Shown: piece by piece, positions 31,081 to 39,260 of the stretch
Layout: the number at the start of each line of letters is the position of its first letter
Numbering within the stretch: position 1 is the stretch's first letter
Assembly (NCBI RefSeq): GCF_030462585.1
Contig: NZ_JASMRU010000042.1
Span: forward strand, 1-39,260
Origin: Pseudomonas sp. CAN1
GTDB taxonomy: Bacteria; Pseudomonadota; Gammaproteobacteria; Pseudomonadales; Pseudomonadaceae
Direction of reading: 5' to 3'
Length of the DNA stretch: 39,260 nucleotides
Program-made: the position numbers and the translations under genes
The notes under the pieces: model-generated
Seen by the model: the letters and a program-made list of their open reading frames with translations, nothing else
What the model was told of the DNA's origin: nothing
Databases searched by the model: none

Positions 31081-31372
31081 GACTTCCAGAGAAATATCCG
31101 CGCACGCCAATTGCCCCGTTCAGGAGGCCTCGTTGAATTGGAGTTTCAGGGGTTGAGCGACATGGATGTCGCGAGAGCGCTGTCGGGCCATGGATGGCCC
31201 GTCAGCGCGTGCCCCTGAAACTTCAATTCAACGAGGGAATTTTTCGCCTAAGCGAAAAACCGGATGTCCGGGGCAAGACCTTTGCCTACTTTGGGGCGTT
31301 TGCCAAAGTAGGTCGCCCGAGGGGGCGAAACCACTGAGTCCGCGCGCACGCCGACGCGACGCAGAACTCCCA
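31081..31372 (+). repeat. Dispersed multi-hairpin element, copy 2
   Basis: Same architecture as 17604-17910: outer 24-bp stem 31129-31152 with 31212-31235, inner GCGACAT hairpin, and an inner GCGCTG..GGGCC/GGCCC..CAGCGC hairpin. The 3' part has the GCGAAAAA, CCTACTTTGG and TCGCCC stems. The outer stem reads AATTG/CAATT where copy 1 reads AAGCG/CGCTT, so the pairing is preserved. The loop of the CCTACTTTGG stem is only 8 bases here. Orientation is the same as copy 1. It ends 18 bp from the mnhG stop. Confidence 0.85.
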
Positions 31373-31389
31373 ATCTGGAAGCGTCGAAA

Positions 31390-31725
31390 TCAGTCCCAGG
31401 GCTTCCCCTTGGTCCCCCGCTCCACCGGCACCCGCTGCTGCATCGCCGCCTTGGCCAGCAGATGCGCACTCACCGGCGCAGTGATGAACAGGAACACGGT
31501 GATCAGCACTTCATGCAGGCTGACACCCTCACCACGGGTGCTGAAGTACAGCAGCGACGCCAACACCACACCGCCCACCCCCAGGGTCGAAGCCTTGGTC
31601 GGCGCGTGCAGGCGCGTATAGAAGTCCGGCAGCCGGTACAGGCCGATAGCACCGAGCAGGGCAAACAAGCTCCCGGCCAGCAACAACAGGCAGACCAGCG
31701 CTTCCACGATCATGTCGCCACTCAT
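31390..31725 (-). CDS. mnhG: Mrp-type Na+(K+)/H+ antiporter subunit G
   Basis: This 111-residue membrane protein has three helices and the MnhG/PhaG signature (LFALLGAIGLYRLPDFYTRL, HAPTKASTLGVGGVVLASLL). It is a structural subunit of the multi-subunit antiporter. The start at 31723-31725 overlaps the mnhF stop by 4 bp; an ATG four codons later is also possible. It is the last gene of the operon, and the multi-hairpin element that follows may serve as its transcription end. Confidence 0.92.
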   Translation of the reverse strand: MSGDMIVEALVCLLLLAGSLFALLGAIGLYRLPDFYTRLHAPTKASTLGVGGVVLASLLYFSTRGEGVSLHEVLITVFLFITAPVSAHLLAKAAMQQRVPVERGTKGKPWD

Positions 31726-31991
31726 TCGATGATGTCTCCGCGCAGCAGGAACTTGCACAGCGCCACGGTGCTGACGAAACCCATCACCGCGATCAGCAGC
31801 GCCGCCTCGAAGTACAGGCCGCTGCCCTTCCAGATTCCGAACAGCATAATCAGCGCAATGGCCTCCACAGACAGGGTGTCCAGCGCGAGGATACGGTCCG
31901 CCACCGACGGTCCGCGAATCAGCCGCGCCACGGTGAGCAGCACGGCGAGGCCCAGCAGCGCCAGGCAGATCGGGATCACGATGCCGAGCAT
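31722..31991 (-). CDS. mnhF: Mrp-type antiporter subunit F
   Basis: The 89-residue, three-helix membrane protein has the conserved RLIRGPSVADRILALDTLSV segment of MnhF/PhaF, in which the aspartates are functionally important in related transporters. It overlaps mnhE by 16 bp upstream and mnhG by 4 bp downstream, so translation of the block is coupled. Confidence 0.93.
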   Translation of the reverse strand: MLGIVIPICLALLGLAVLLTVARLIRGPSVADRILALDTLSVEAIALIMLFGIWKGSGLYFEAALLIAVMGFVSTVALCKFLLRGDIIE

Positions 31992-32476
31992 GCAAACACC
32001 TCCTTCAACGGCGCCTCATAGCGCGCCTTGATGTCCGCCACCAGCGCCTGCGGGTCCGGTACATCAATGCCGTGGACCAGCAGTGTGCGGCGGTCGGCGG
32101 AGAGGTCGGCAGAACAGGTGCCCGGAGTCAGGGTGATGACGCTGGCGAGGATGCTGATGGCCAGGTCATCGGTCAGCTCCAGGGGAATCTCGACGAAGCC
32201 CGGTTGCAGGTTGGCCTTCGGCCCCAGCACCAGTTTCGCCACCTGCAGGTTGGCCACGACTATGTCGTAGAGCACCAGCCCGATGAAGCGCAGCAACAGG
32301 CCCGGCCGCTGGATGCGCGGCGCGGCCAGCAGCAGGTTGCGGCACAGCAGCGGGATGCTCAGGCCGAGGAAGGCGCCGAGCAGCCAGTGGCCGAGGGAGA
32401 AATCGTTGACCAGCAGCAGCCAGCTCAGCAGCAGCACGCCGCTGAGCAACGGGTGCGGAAGGATGCGCCGGATCAT
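31976..32476 (-). CDS. mnhE: Mrp-type antiporter subunit E
   Basis: The 166-residue protein has two N-terminal helices and a soluble C-terminal domain (DDLAISILASVITLTPGTCS, then LLVHGIDVPDP), the MnhE/PhaE pattern. It begins at the ATG at 32474-32476, overlapping the mnhD stop by 4 bp, and ends 16 bp inside mnhF. It is probably needed for assembly or stability of the complex. Confidence 0.92.
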   Translation of the reverse strand: MIRRILPHPLLSGVLLLSWLLLVNDFSLGHWLLGAFLGLSIPLLCRNLLLAAPRIQRPGLLLRFIGLVLYDIVVANLQVAKLVLGPKANLQPGFVEIPLELTDDLAISILASVITLTPGTCSADLSADRRTLLVHGIDVPDPQALVADIKARYEAPLKEVFACSAS

Positions 32477-33969
32477 GCGCCACCTCCCAGCAGGATCGCC
32501 TGGCGGTACAGCCCGGCATCCAGCAGCTGCGTCGCGGTGGCCTGTGCATAAGTGATCAGCGGCCGCGCAGCGACCACCATCAGCGGTGCACTGGCCAGCA
32601 GGCCGAAGCACGCCAGCATCTTCAGCGGTTCGCGATTGGCGCTGCCCAGCACGCTGAGGCCCGTGCGCCAGAACAGCGTGCTGCCGGCGCGGCTCAGGGC
32701 GACTATGGTCACCAGCCCGCTGACCAGCACCACGCTCCACAGCGCGATGGCTTCGCTGCCGCCGCTCACCGAGCGCAGCAGCATCAGCTTGCCGAGGAAG
32801 CCCGACAGCGGCGGCAATCCGGCAACCGCGATGGCGCCAAAGAAGAACGCGCCGCCGAGCAGATGCGGTTGCAGCAGCGCCGGCCCCTGCACCAGTCGGC
32901 CGCCCTTTTCGCCGCGCTGGCGAGCAATCAGGTCGGCCAGCAGGAACAGGCCACCGGCCACCCAGATGCTGTGCAGCAGGTAGTAGAGCGTGGCGGACAG
33001 CGCCTCCGGCGTACCCAGGGCGATGGCTGCCAGCAGTGTGCCGGCGGAGACCACCACCAGGTAGGACAGCAGGCCTTGCAGCGTGGTCGCCGCCAGCGCG
33101 CCCAGCGCACCGGCGACGATGCCGGCCAGAGCCAGCGGCCACAGCCAGGCTTGCGCCAGGTTCGCCAGCTCACCGGCCTGCTCGCCGAAGATCAGCGTGT
33201 AGACCCGCAGGATCGAGTAGATGCCGACCTTGGTCATGATCGAGAACAGCGCCGCCACCGGCGCGCTGGCCTCGGCATAGGCCTTGGGCAGCCAGAAGTA
33301 CAACGGCAGCAGCGCGGCCTTGAGGCCGAACACCACCAGCAGCAGCAATGCCGCCGCGCGCACCAGCGGCGCCTGCTCGGCGCTCAGCTGCGCCACGCGC
33401 TCGGCCATGTGCGCCATGTTCAGGGTGCCGGTGATGCCGTAGAGCGTGCCCACCGCGAGGAGGAAGAACGCCGAGCCGACGAGGTTGAGCACCACATAGT
33501 GCACGCCCGCGCGCACCCGCCCTACCCCGCCGCCATGCAGCAACAGCGCGTAGGAGGCGATCAGCAGGATCTCGAAGAACACGAAGAGGTTGAACAGATC
33601 GCCGGTGAGAAACGCCCCGTTCAGCCCCAGCAGCTGAAACTGGAATAACGCGTGGAAGCGCTTGCCGCGCCGGTCATCGCCACGTACCGCGTAGATCAGC
33701 GACAGGCTGGCGAGCAGCGCAGTGGCCGCGATCAGCAACGCACTGAGGCGGTCCAGCACCAGGATGATGCCGAACGGCGGCTGCCAGTTGCCCAGCGCGT
33801 AGAACTGCACCACGCCGCTGTCGGCCTGTTGCAGCAGCACGGCGGAAAGCGGCAGCAGCGCCAGGGTCGCGAGCAGCGACAGGCCACGCTGCAGGCGCTC
33901 GCCCACGAGCAGTAGCGCGCAACCGGCGAACAGCGGCAGCAGGACCGGAAGGATCAGCCAGTGGTTCAT
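32473..33969 (-). CDS. mnhD: Mrp-type antiporter subunit D (NuoN/NuoL-like)
   Basis: The 498-residue protein has about 14 helices and a proton_antipo_M domain (about residues 130-410). It carries the channel features of the complex I-related subunits: a glutamate in the FVFFEILLIASYALLLHG helix and lysines in GLKAALLPLYFWLPKAYAEA. It forms one of the ion-translocating channels. It overlaps mnhC by 4 bp and mnhE by 4 bp. Confidence 0.95.
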   Translation of the reverse strand: MNHWLILPVLLPLFAGCALLLVGERLQRGLSLLATLALLPLSAVLLQQADSGVVQFYALGNWQPPFGIILVLDRLSALLIAATALLASLSLIYAVRGDDRRGKRFHALFQFQLLGLNGAFLTGDLFNLFVFFEILLIASYALLLHGGGVGRVRAGVHYVVLNLVGSAFFLLAVGTLYGITGTLNMAHMAERVAQLSAEQAPLVRAAALLLLVVFGLKAALLPLYFWLPKAYAEASAPVAALFSIMTKVGIYSILRVYTLIFGEQAGELANLAQAWLWPLALAGIVAGALGALAATTLQGLLSYLVVVSAGTLLAAIALGTPEALSATLYYLLHSIWVAGGLFLLADLIARQRGEKGGRLVQGPALLQPHLLGGAFFFGAIAVAGLPPLSGFLGKLMLLRSVSGGSEAIALWSVVLVSGLVTIVALSRAGSTLFWRTGLSVLGSANREPLKMLACFGLLASAPLMVVAARPLITYAQATATQLLDAGLYRQAILLGGGA

Positions 33970-34301
33970 CGAGCGTCCTCCCCCTCGCCGCCATCGACAT
34001 GGTCGCCGCCGGTATCCGCCAGCCCGCGCAGGGCCAGCACGATGACGAAGGCGGTCATGGCGAAGCCGATGACGATGGCGGTCAGCACCAACGCTTGGGG
34101 GATCGGGTCGCCGGCATTGGCGACCTGACCGATCACCGCCGGATCGCCGGCCAGCCGGCCCATGGCGAAGAGGAACAGGTTGACCGCGTAGGACAGCAGG
34201 GTCAGCCCCAGCACCACCGGGAAGGTGCGCGCGCGCAGCAGCAGGTAGACACCGCTGGCGGTCAGCAGGCCGAGGGCGATGGCGAACAACGCTTCCATCA
34301 A
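33966..34301 (-). CDS. mnhC: Mrp-type antiporter subunit C (NuoK-like)
   Basis: This 111-residue, three-helix protein is related to complex I subunit NuoK ([20 protein letters not shown], then [20 protein letters not shown]). Overlaps of 4 bp with mnhA and mnhD show tight coupling. Confidence 0.94.
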   Translation of the reverse strand: MMEALFAIALGLLTASGVYLLLRARTFPVVLGLTLLSYAVNLFLFAMGRLAGDPAVIGQVANAGDPIPQALVLTAIVIGFAMTAFVIVLALRGLADTGGDHVDGGEGEDAR

Positions 34302-37111
34302 TGCGCCTCCTTGGTCAGCGGCTCTCTTGGCTCTAACGAGGGGGGCGGTGCCGTGACAGAACCGAGGCCCGAGAGGATCAGCAGCGTCGCACCAACCACG
34401 GTGAAGTACACACCCAGGTCGAAGAGCATGGCGGTGGCCAGTTCAATGTCGCCCACCAGCGGAATGTGGAAGTGGCCGAACGCCGAGGTGAGGAACGGGA
34501 AGCCGAAGAACCACGCGCCCAGCCCGGTCAGCCCGGCGATCAGCACGCCGAGGCCGGCGAGACGGCTGTAGTCCAGCGGCAGGCGCGTGCTCACCCAGCG
34601 GCTGCCGCAGGCGATGTACTGGAGGATCAGCGCCACCGAGGTGATCAGCCCGGCGATGAAGCCGCCGCCCGGCAGGTTGTGGCCGCGCAGGAAGATGAAT
34701 ACCGAGACCAGCAGCGCCAGCGGCAACAGCAGGCGCGACAAGGTGGCGAGGATCGGCGGGAAGCGGTCCTTCGCCCAGGCGCGGCCTTCGTCGTCAGTCT
34801 CGCGGCGCAGCAGGCGCAGGCCGTCGAGCAGCGCGAAGATTCCGACGGCGGCAATTGCCAGCACGGTGATCTCGCCGAGGGTATCGAAGCCACGGAAGTC
34901 CACCAGGATCACGTTCACCACGTTGTGCCCGCCACCACCGGAGACACTGTTCTCCAGGTAGTAGCCGGCGATGCTGTCGTAAGGGCGGGTGAGCACGGCG
35001 TAGGCCAGCAGCGTGACCATCACCCCGGCACCGATGGCGATCACGAAGTCGCGCAGACGGCGCAGGCTGCTGGAGGTCTTCGGCGTGCGCGCCGGCAGGT
35101 AGTACAGCGCCAGCATCAGCAGGACCATGGTCACCACTTCCACCGACAGTTGCGTCAGTGCGAGGTCCGGTGCGGCGAAACGGGCGAAGGCCAGTGCCAC
35201 CAGCAGACCGGCGATGCTGAGGATCACCAGCGCGGTGAGGCGCTGGCGATGGAACCAGACGGTGAGCGGCCCGGCGATGGCCAGCAGGACCAGGCCCAGG
35301 GCGGTGATGCCATCCAGCGGGGTCTGCGCACGGTCGCCCTCGATAGCGGGCAGCGGTGCGAGGCCGGCGAACACCACCACCACGGCGGCCAGCACCAGCA
35401 GCATGGCGTAGCGCTGCAACGAGCCGTTCTCCAGGTAGCCGGTCACGCGCGCAGCGAAGCGCACCACACGCTGAACCTGCTGCTCGAACACCAGCTTGGC
35501 GTCCACCGCCGGCAACCCGGCGTACCAGTCGAACAGCGGCTTGCGCAGCACGTAGAGCAGCACGCCGCCAGCCGTCGCGACAAAGCTCATCGCCAGCGGT
35601 GCGTTGAAGCCGTGCCAGATCGCCAGGCTGTATTCGGGCAGCGCGCCATTCAGGCTCGATGCGGCAGCGCCGGCCAGCAACGGGCCGACGATAACCCCTG
35701 GCATGACGCCCACCAGCAGGCAGATCAGCACGAGGATTTCCACCGGCACCTTCATGTAGCGCGGCGGCTCGTGGGGGTGCGGGTTGGGCAGGTTGATCGG
35801 CTCGCCGTTGAAGAACACGTCGTGGATGAAGCGCACCGAGTAGCTCACCGAGAACAGCGCGCCGACGGTGGCCAGCGCCGGGATCAGCCAGTTGAAGCTG
35901 CCCATCATGTTCTGCGCCAGGGTCTCGCCGAAGAACATTTCCTTGCTGAGGAAGCCGTTGAGCAGCGGCACGCCGGCCATGGACGCCGACGCCACCATCG
36001 CCAGCACGGCGGTGTGCGGCATGTACTTCCACATGCCATTGATGCGGCGCATGTCGCGGCTGCCGGTCTCGTGGTCGATGATCCCGGCGGCCATGAACAG
36101 CGAAGCCTTGAAGGTGGCGTGGTTGATGATGTGGAAGATCGCCGCGACGTTGGCCATGGGCGAATCCAGGCCGAACAGCAGGGTGATCAGGCCCAGGTGG
36201 CTGATGGTCGAGTAGGCCAGCAGGCCCTTGAGGTCGTTCTGGAACAGCGCCATGAAGGCGCCCATCAGCAGGGTCGCAAGGCCGGTCAGGCTGACCAGGT
36301 AGAACCACAGGTCGTTGCCCGACAGCAGCGGGTACAGGCGCGCCAGCAGGAACACACCGGCCTTCACCATGGTCGCCGAGTGCAGGTAGGCCGACACCGG
36401 CGTCGGCGCCGCCATCGCATGGGGCAGCCAGAAGTGGAACGGGAACTGCGCGGACTTGGTGAACACGCCCAGCAGCACCAGGCACAGCGCCAGCGGGAAC
36501 AGCGGGCTGGCCTGCAGCACCTCGCGCGCGCCGAGCACCGTGGAAAGCTCGAAGCTGCCGACCACATGGCCGATCAGCAGGATGCCGGCGAGCAGCGCCA
36601 GGCCACCGCCACCGGTCACCGCCAGGGCCATGCGCGCGCCCTTGCGCGCATCCGAGCGATGGCCCCAGAAGCCGATCAGCAGGAACGACGACAGGCTGGT
36701 CAGCTCCCAGAACACCAGCATCAGCAACAGGTTTTCGCTCAGCACCACGCCGAGCATGGCGCCCATGAACAGCAGCAGGAAGGCGAAGAAGCGCCCGGCG
36801 GGTTCCTTCTCGGACAGGTAATAGCGGGCGTAGAGAATCACCAGCAGGCCGATGCCGAGAATCAGCAGGGCGAACAGGAAGCCCAGGCCGTCCAGGCGCA
36901 GGCTGAGGTTCAGGCCCAGCTCCGGCAACCACTCCAGGCGCTGCACCTGCGGCTCGCCGCCGAGCACCGAGCGCTGGCCCAGCAGCACGATCAGCCCGGC
37001 CAGCGGCACCAGGCCGGTAGCGGTGGCGCAGGCAGTACGGCCGAAACGCTCGGCCAGCAGCGGCAGCAATACCCCGAAGAAAGGCAGCGCGATGATCAGC
37101 GCCAGCGTCAT
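34298..37111 (-). CDS. mnhA: Mrp-type antiporter subunit A fused to subunit B
   Basis: This is a 937-residue polytopic protein. Residues about 1-600 are NuoL-like with a proton_antipo_M core ([20 protein letters not shown]; the lysine in [35 protein letters not shown]). A DUF4040/MbhE-like part follows, then an MnhB-type domain at the C-terminus (about 800-937, with [20 protein letters not shown]). The A-B fusion gives a six-gene (A/B, C, D, E, F, G) operon, the form called pha or sha in Rhizobium and P. aeruginosa. The complex expels Na+ (or K+) in exchange for H+ and supports salt and alkali tolerance. AAGGAG lies six bases before the ATG. Confidence 0.95.
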   Translation of the reverse strand: MTLALIIALPFFGVLLPLLAERFGRTACATATGLVPLAGLIVLLGQRSVLGGEPQVQRLEWLPELGLNLSLRLDGLGFLFALLILGIGLLVILYARYYLSEKEPAGRFFAFLLLFMGAMLGVVLSENLLLMLVFWELTSLSSFLLIGFWGHRSDARKGARMALAVTGGGGLALLAGILLIGHVVGSFELSTVLGAREVLQASPLFPLALCLVLLGVFTKSAQFPFHFWLPHAMAAPTPVSAYLHSATMVKAGVFLLARLYPLLSGNDLWFYLVSLTGLATLLMGAFMALFQNDLKGLLAYSTISHLGLITLLFGLDSPMANVAAIFHIINHATFKASLFMAAGIIDHETGSRDMRRINGMWKYMPHTAVLAMVASASMAGVPLLNGFLSKEMFFGETLAQNMMGSFNWLIPALATVGALFSVSYSVRFIHDVFFNGEPINLPNPHPHEPPRYMKVPVEILVLICLLVGVMPGVIVGPLLAGAAASSLNGALPEYSLAIWHGFNAPLAMSFVATAGGVLLYVLRKPLFDWYAGLPAVDAKLVFEQQVQRVVRFAARVTGYLENGSLQRYAMLLVLAAVVVVFAGLAPLPAIEGDRAQTPLDGITALGLVLLAIAGPLTVWFHRQRLTALVILSIAGLLVALAFARFAAPDLALTQLSVEVVTMVLLMLALYYLPARTPKTSSSLRRLRDFVIAIGAGVMVTLLAYAVLTRPYDSIAGYYLENSVSGGGGHNVVNVILVDFRGFDTLGEITVLAIAAVGIFALLDGLRLLRRETDDEGRAWAKDRFPPILATLSRLLLPLALLVSVFIFLRGHNLPGGGFIAGLITSVALILQYIACGSRWVSTRLPLDYSRLAGLGVLIAGLTGLGAWFFGFPFLTSAFGHFHIPLVGDIELATAMLFDLGVYFTVVGATLLILSGLGSVTAPPPSLEPREPLTKEAH

Positions 37112-37188
37112 GACCCACTCCTTTTCACCGCCGGACGGTGCTCAGAAAGGCAACCCCGCGCACAGGCGACCGGCTTGCAAAGGCGACG

Positions 37189-37217
37189 ATTATCCATATC
37201 TATCGATTACGCGTCAT
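37189..37217 (-). promoter_or_regulatory. Possible sigma-70 promoter of the antiporter operon
   Basis: On the minus strand ATGACG (37212-37217) and GATAAT (37189-37194) are separated by exactly 17 bp, in the most AT-rich patch upstream of mnhA, about 77 bp before its start. The match is four and five of six positions. Confidence 0.45.
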
Positions 37218-37296
37218 GGATTGAATTATTACGAAATTGCAAGCTTGGGCCGCGCCCGCAGGGGGCCGCAGCGGATTTTCCTGTCCCCCAAACGAT

Positions 37297-37329
37297 AGCG
37301 CGCGACAGTCGAAACGACTGCCGCGCGCT
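37297..37329 (-). terminator. Strong hairpin terminator after the second glycine-zipper lipoprotein
   Basis: AGCGCGCGACAGTCG (37297-37311) and CGACTGCCGCGCGCT (37315-37329) form a 15-bp stem with a single mismatch and an AAA loop, 41 bp after the lipoprotein stop. On the minus strand it is followed by ATCGTTT. It separates that gene from the antiporter promoter. Confidence 0.8.
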
Positions 37330-37370
37330 GGGTTTCGCTGGCTGCCACGCTAAGGGCAGCCTGTAGCCGG

Positions 37371-37835
37371 TCAGTGGGCGACGCGGCTGGTACCGTTGAC
37401 GGTGAGGATGCGCACGCGCTCGCCAACGCGGAACACGGCACCTTCGTCGACCTGCTGGACGTAGGCGCGGGTGCTGCCGTCGTCTTCGCGAACGGTGATT
37501 TCCACGCCCTGGGTACGGGTCAGGCCTTCTTCGGTGGCTGCACCGAGCAGGCCGCCGGCCACGGCGCCGATGATGGCGGTGACATAGCTGCCCTTGCCGC
37601 CGCCGATGGCGCTGCCGCCGATACCGCCAACGGCGGCGCCGGCAACCGAGCCGATGGGAGTCTTGGTGCCTTCGATCTTCACGGGACGCAGGGCCTGGAT
37701 GGTACCCATGCGCACGTTCTGCACGGTACGTGCTTCTTCACGGGTATAGGTGTCGCCGGTCAGGCTGGACTGGCAGCCACCGAGGGTCATGGCCACGGCA
37801 GCGAACGTGATGGCGATCAGGGCAGTTTTACGCAT
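37371..37835 (-). CDS. Glycine-zipper 2TM outer-membrane lipoprotein, second paralogue
   Basis: The 154-residue protein has lipobox TLGGC (Cys about residue 21), a glycine zipper (GSVAGAAVGGIGGSAIGGGK, IIGAVAGGLLGAA) and the same C-terminal beta domain (VEITVREDDGSTRAYVQQVD, RVGERVRILTVNG) as the protein at 23944-24408. The two are of equal length and clearly paralogous. GGAGG lies seven bases before the ATG at 37833-37835. Its upstream DNA lacks the CTGAAC array, so the paralogues are probably controlled differently. Confidence 0.92.
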   Translation of the reverse strand: MRKTALIAITFAAVAMTLGGCQSSLTGDTYTREEARTVQNVRMGTIQALRPVKIEGTKTPIGSVAGAAVGGIGGSAIGGGKGSYVTAIIGAVAGGLLGAATEEGLTRTQGVEITVREDDGSTRAYVQQVDEGAVFRVGERVRILTVNGTSRVAH

Positions 37836-38029
37836 TAGGGAACCTCCGAGTAGGGCTACGACTATTAGACTCCGACGGCAGCCCGCCTGTCACGCCAGGT
37901 CATGAAACAGGCTGATCTCGATTCAGCTTTCGTACAGTTTGTGCCAGTTCGTCGGAAAACGCCTGCCCTGGCTCAGTTTTTCATGCCTCGCGATGGAGTA
38001 GCCTCCGGGCTGCAGAAGGAGCATCGCCA

Positions 38030-38266
38030 ATGGACTATTTCATCATCGTCGTCACCACCGCCGCCGGCCTGTATTTCCACTGGTGGATCTACTGGCGCAT
38101 CCGCCGCTGGATGGACCGCGACCTGGCGCTGTCGCTGGCCGGCGATGACCCGCAGAAACGTATCTATCTGTTGCAGCGCCTGGCCGACGCCAAGCGCGAC
38201 AAGGTCAAGCGCCGCGACCTGCCCGACTGGCTGCAGCGCGCCGCCGACGACTACCGCGCCGCCTGA
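38030..38266 (+). CDS. Small membrane-anchored hypothetical protein
   Basis: This 78-residue protein has one N-terminal transmembrane helix (FIIVVTTAAGLYFHWWIYWR) and a basic, helical cytoplasmic tail (DDPQKRIYLLQRLADAKRDK). AAGGAG lies eight bases before the ATG. I recognise no domain, although similar short proteins occur in many pseudomonads. Its last 16 bp overlap the end of the convergent glycerate kinase gene. Confidence 0.8.
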   Translation: MDYFIIVVTTAAGLYFHWWIYWRIRRWMDRDLALSLAGDDPQKRIYLLQRLADAKRDKVKRRDLPDWLQRAADDYRAA

Positions 38267-39260
38267 GCCAGCGACCAGAAGCGCGCCAGGGCCTCGGCGC
38301 GATTCTCCAGCTCGGCAGCCGCCCGCGCACAGGCATCGGCCAGGGTGATCGGCCCTGGCGTCAGGCTGAACGCTGCTTCGATTCCCACCTCGCGCAACTC
38401 GGCCAGCCCCTCGCCGACGCTACCCGCCAGCGCAATCACCGGCACACCCGCGCGGCGGGAGACGTGAGCGACACCCACCGGCGTCTTGCCATGCAGGCTC
38501 TGGCCGTCCAGCCGCCCTTCCCCGGTGATCACCAGCGAGGCGCCGTCCAGCGCCGGTTCCAGTTCAGACAACTCGGCAATCAGCTCGATACCCGGACGGA
38601 AACGCGCCTTGAGGAAGGCCCGGCAAGCGAAGCCCAGGCCGCCCGCCGCGCCGACGCCGGGGAACAGGCTGTGATCCTGGCCGAGGGCCAGTGCCGCGAC
38701 TTCGGCAAAGCGCTTGAGTGCGGCGTCCAGTTGCTGCACCTGCGCCGGGTTGGCGCCCTTCTGCGGGCCGAACACAGCCGAAGCGCCATGGGGGCCGCAA
38801 AGGGGATTGTTGACGTCGGCAGCTACTTCCACCTCGACCTCCCCCAGGCGCGAATCGAGGTTCGACAGGTCGATGCGCGCAAGCTCCGCGAGCTGCGCGC
38901 CGCCAGCGCCCAGCTCGTTGCCCTGTCCGTCGACAAAGCTCACGCCCAGTGCCTGCAACAGCCCCAGCCCGCCGTCATTGGTGGCGCTGCCGCCCAGGCC
39001 GACGATGATCTTCTTCGCTCCCGCATCCAGCGCTTCGTGGATCAGCTCGCCAGTACCGCGGCTGGTGGTGCGCGTAGCGTCGCGCTGGCCTTCGGGCACC
39101 CAGTGCAGACCACTGGCGGCGGCCATCTCGATGACGGCCGTGGCGTCGTCCAGCCAGCCCCAGTGGGCTTTCACTGGTTGCTCCAGCGGCCCGCAGACAT
39201 CCAGCTCGCGACGTTCGCCGGGGCGCGCCGCCAGCACCGCATCCACCGTGCCTTCGCCAC
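38251..39260 (-). CDS. Glycerate kinase, GarK family (N-terminus beyond window)
   Basis: The visible 336 codons run off the right edge in frame; the first complete residues read GEGTVDAVLAARPGER, which matches the GGEGTVDAL stretch near the start of GarK/GlxK kinases (about 380 residues). So only the N-terminal roughly 40-50 residues are missing. Other family segments are KKIIVGLGGSATNDGGLGLL, VAADVNNPLCGPHGAS and LVITGEGRLDGQSLHGKTP. The enzyme phosphorylates D-glycerate, in this family usually to 2-phosphoglycerate, in the glyoxylate/tartronate route. No partner genes of that route are visible. Confidence 0.93.
   Translation of the reverse strand, partial: GEGTVDAVLAARPGERRELDVCGPLEQPVKAHWGWLDDATAVIEMAAASGLHWVPEGQRDATRTTSRGTGELIHEALDAGAKKIIVGLGGSATNDGGLGLLQALGVSFVDGQGNELGAGGAQLAELARIDLSNLDSRLGEVEVEVAADVNNPLCGPHGASAVFGPQKGANPAQVQQLDAALKRFAEVAALALGQDHSLFPGVGAAGGLGFACRAFLKARFRPGIELIAELSELEPALDGASLVITGEGRLDGQSLHGKTPVGVAHVSRRAGVPVIALAGSVGEGLAELREVGIEAAFSLTPGPITLADACARAAAELENRAEALARFWSLAQAAR

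Noticed and set aside
34466-37366. 966-codon plus-strand open frame opposite mnhA
   Set aside because: It is an antisense shadow of a clear antiporter subunit gene. The translation is rich in Gln, His, Arg and Ala, without domain structure.

Overview
The window is about 39 kb of high-GC, gene-dense DNA from a Pseudomonas, probably of the P. aeruginosa / P. nitroreducens / P. citronellolis side of the genus. The evidence is the hut, recJ-yaeQ and six-gene Mrp/Sha antiporter loci, the typical Pseudomonas REP palindromes of the GTAGGAGCGAGC type, and codon use. No tRNA, rRNA, CRISPR array, insertion sequence or prophage was seen.

Layout: (1) 1-1341, histidine utilisation: the 5' end of hutU and its repressor gene hutC, with a sigma-54 promoter, HutC operator-like sites and CbrB-like half-sites between them. 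(2) 1651-5213, recJ, yaeQ and a membrane diguanylate cyclase, all on the minus strand. (3) 5462-15884, a seven-gene minus-strand operon: a ribbon-helix-helix/DUF2170 (YjfI) regulator, a PspA/IM30 protein (YjfJ), a YqiJ-type OB-fold membrane protein, a YqiK flotillin, a TerB-like protein, a 1749-residue DUF3686/AAA+ ATPase, and a translationally coupled rhomboid protease. This is the best candidate for an under-described system. It looks like an envelope-stress or membrane-remodelling machine with its own repressor and operator. (4) 16160-17359, a class III CoA-transferase. (5) 17965-23393, a divergent catabolic locus: a GntR/FCD regulator and an SDR face a periplasmic polyamine-type binding protein, an aminoglycoside-phosphotransferase-fold kinase and an AGXT2L-type PLP phospho-lyase. 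A 22-bp perfect palindrome lies between the two arms. The likely chemistry is phosphorylation of an amino alcohol (hydroxylysine, ethanolamine or 1-amino-2-propanol) followed by elimination of phosphate and ammonia. (6) 23471-27499, an outer-membrane barrel and glycine-zipper lipoprotein operon behind a five-fold 11-bp-periodic direct-repeat array, then a LysR/SDR divergent pair, a DUF488 protein and a lipoprotein. (7) 27845-30859, an operon of an EamA transporter, a cysteine synthase/desulfhydrase-type PLP enzyme, an Asp/Glu racemase and a small protein. (8) 31390-37111, a six-gene Mrp-type cation/H+ antiporter operon. (9) 37371-39260, a second glycine-zipper lipoprotein, a small membrane protein and the C-terminal part of a glycerate kinase.

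The intergenic DNA is rich in dispersed palindromes of two families, in two short tandem repeats, and in two copies of a roughly 300-bp multi-hairpin element whose stems show compensatory base changes between copies. All functional statements are read from sequence motifs and family knowledge; no database search was run.
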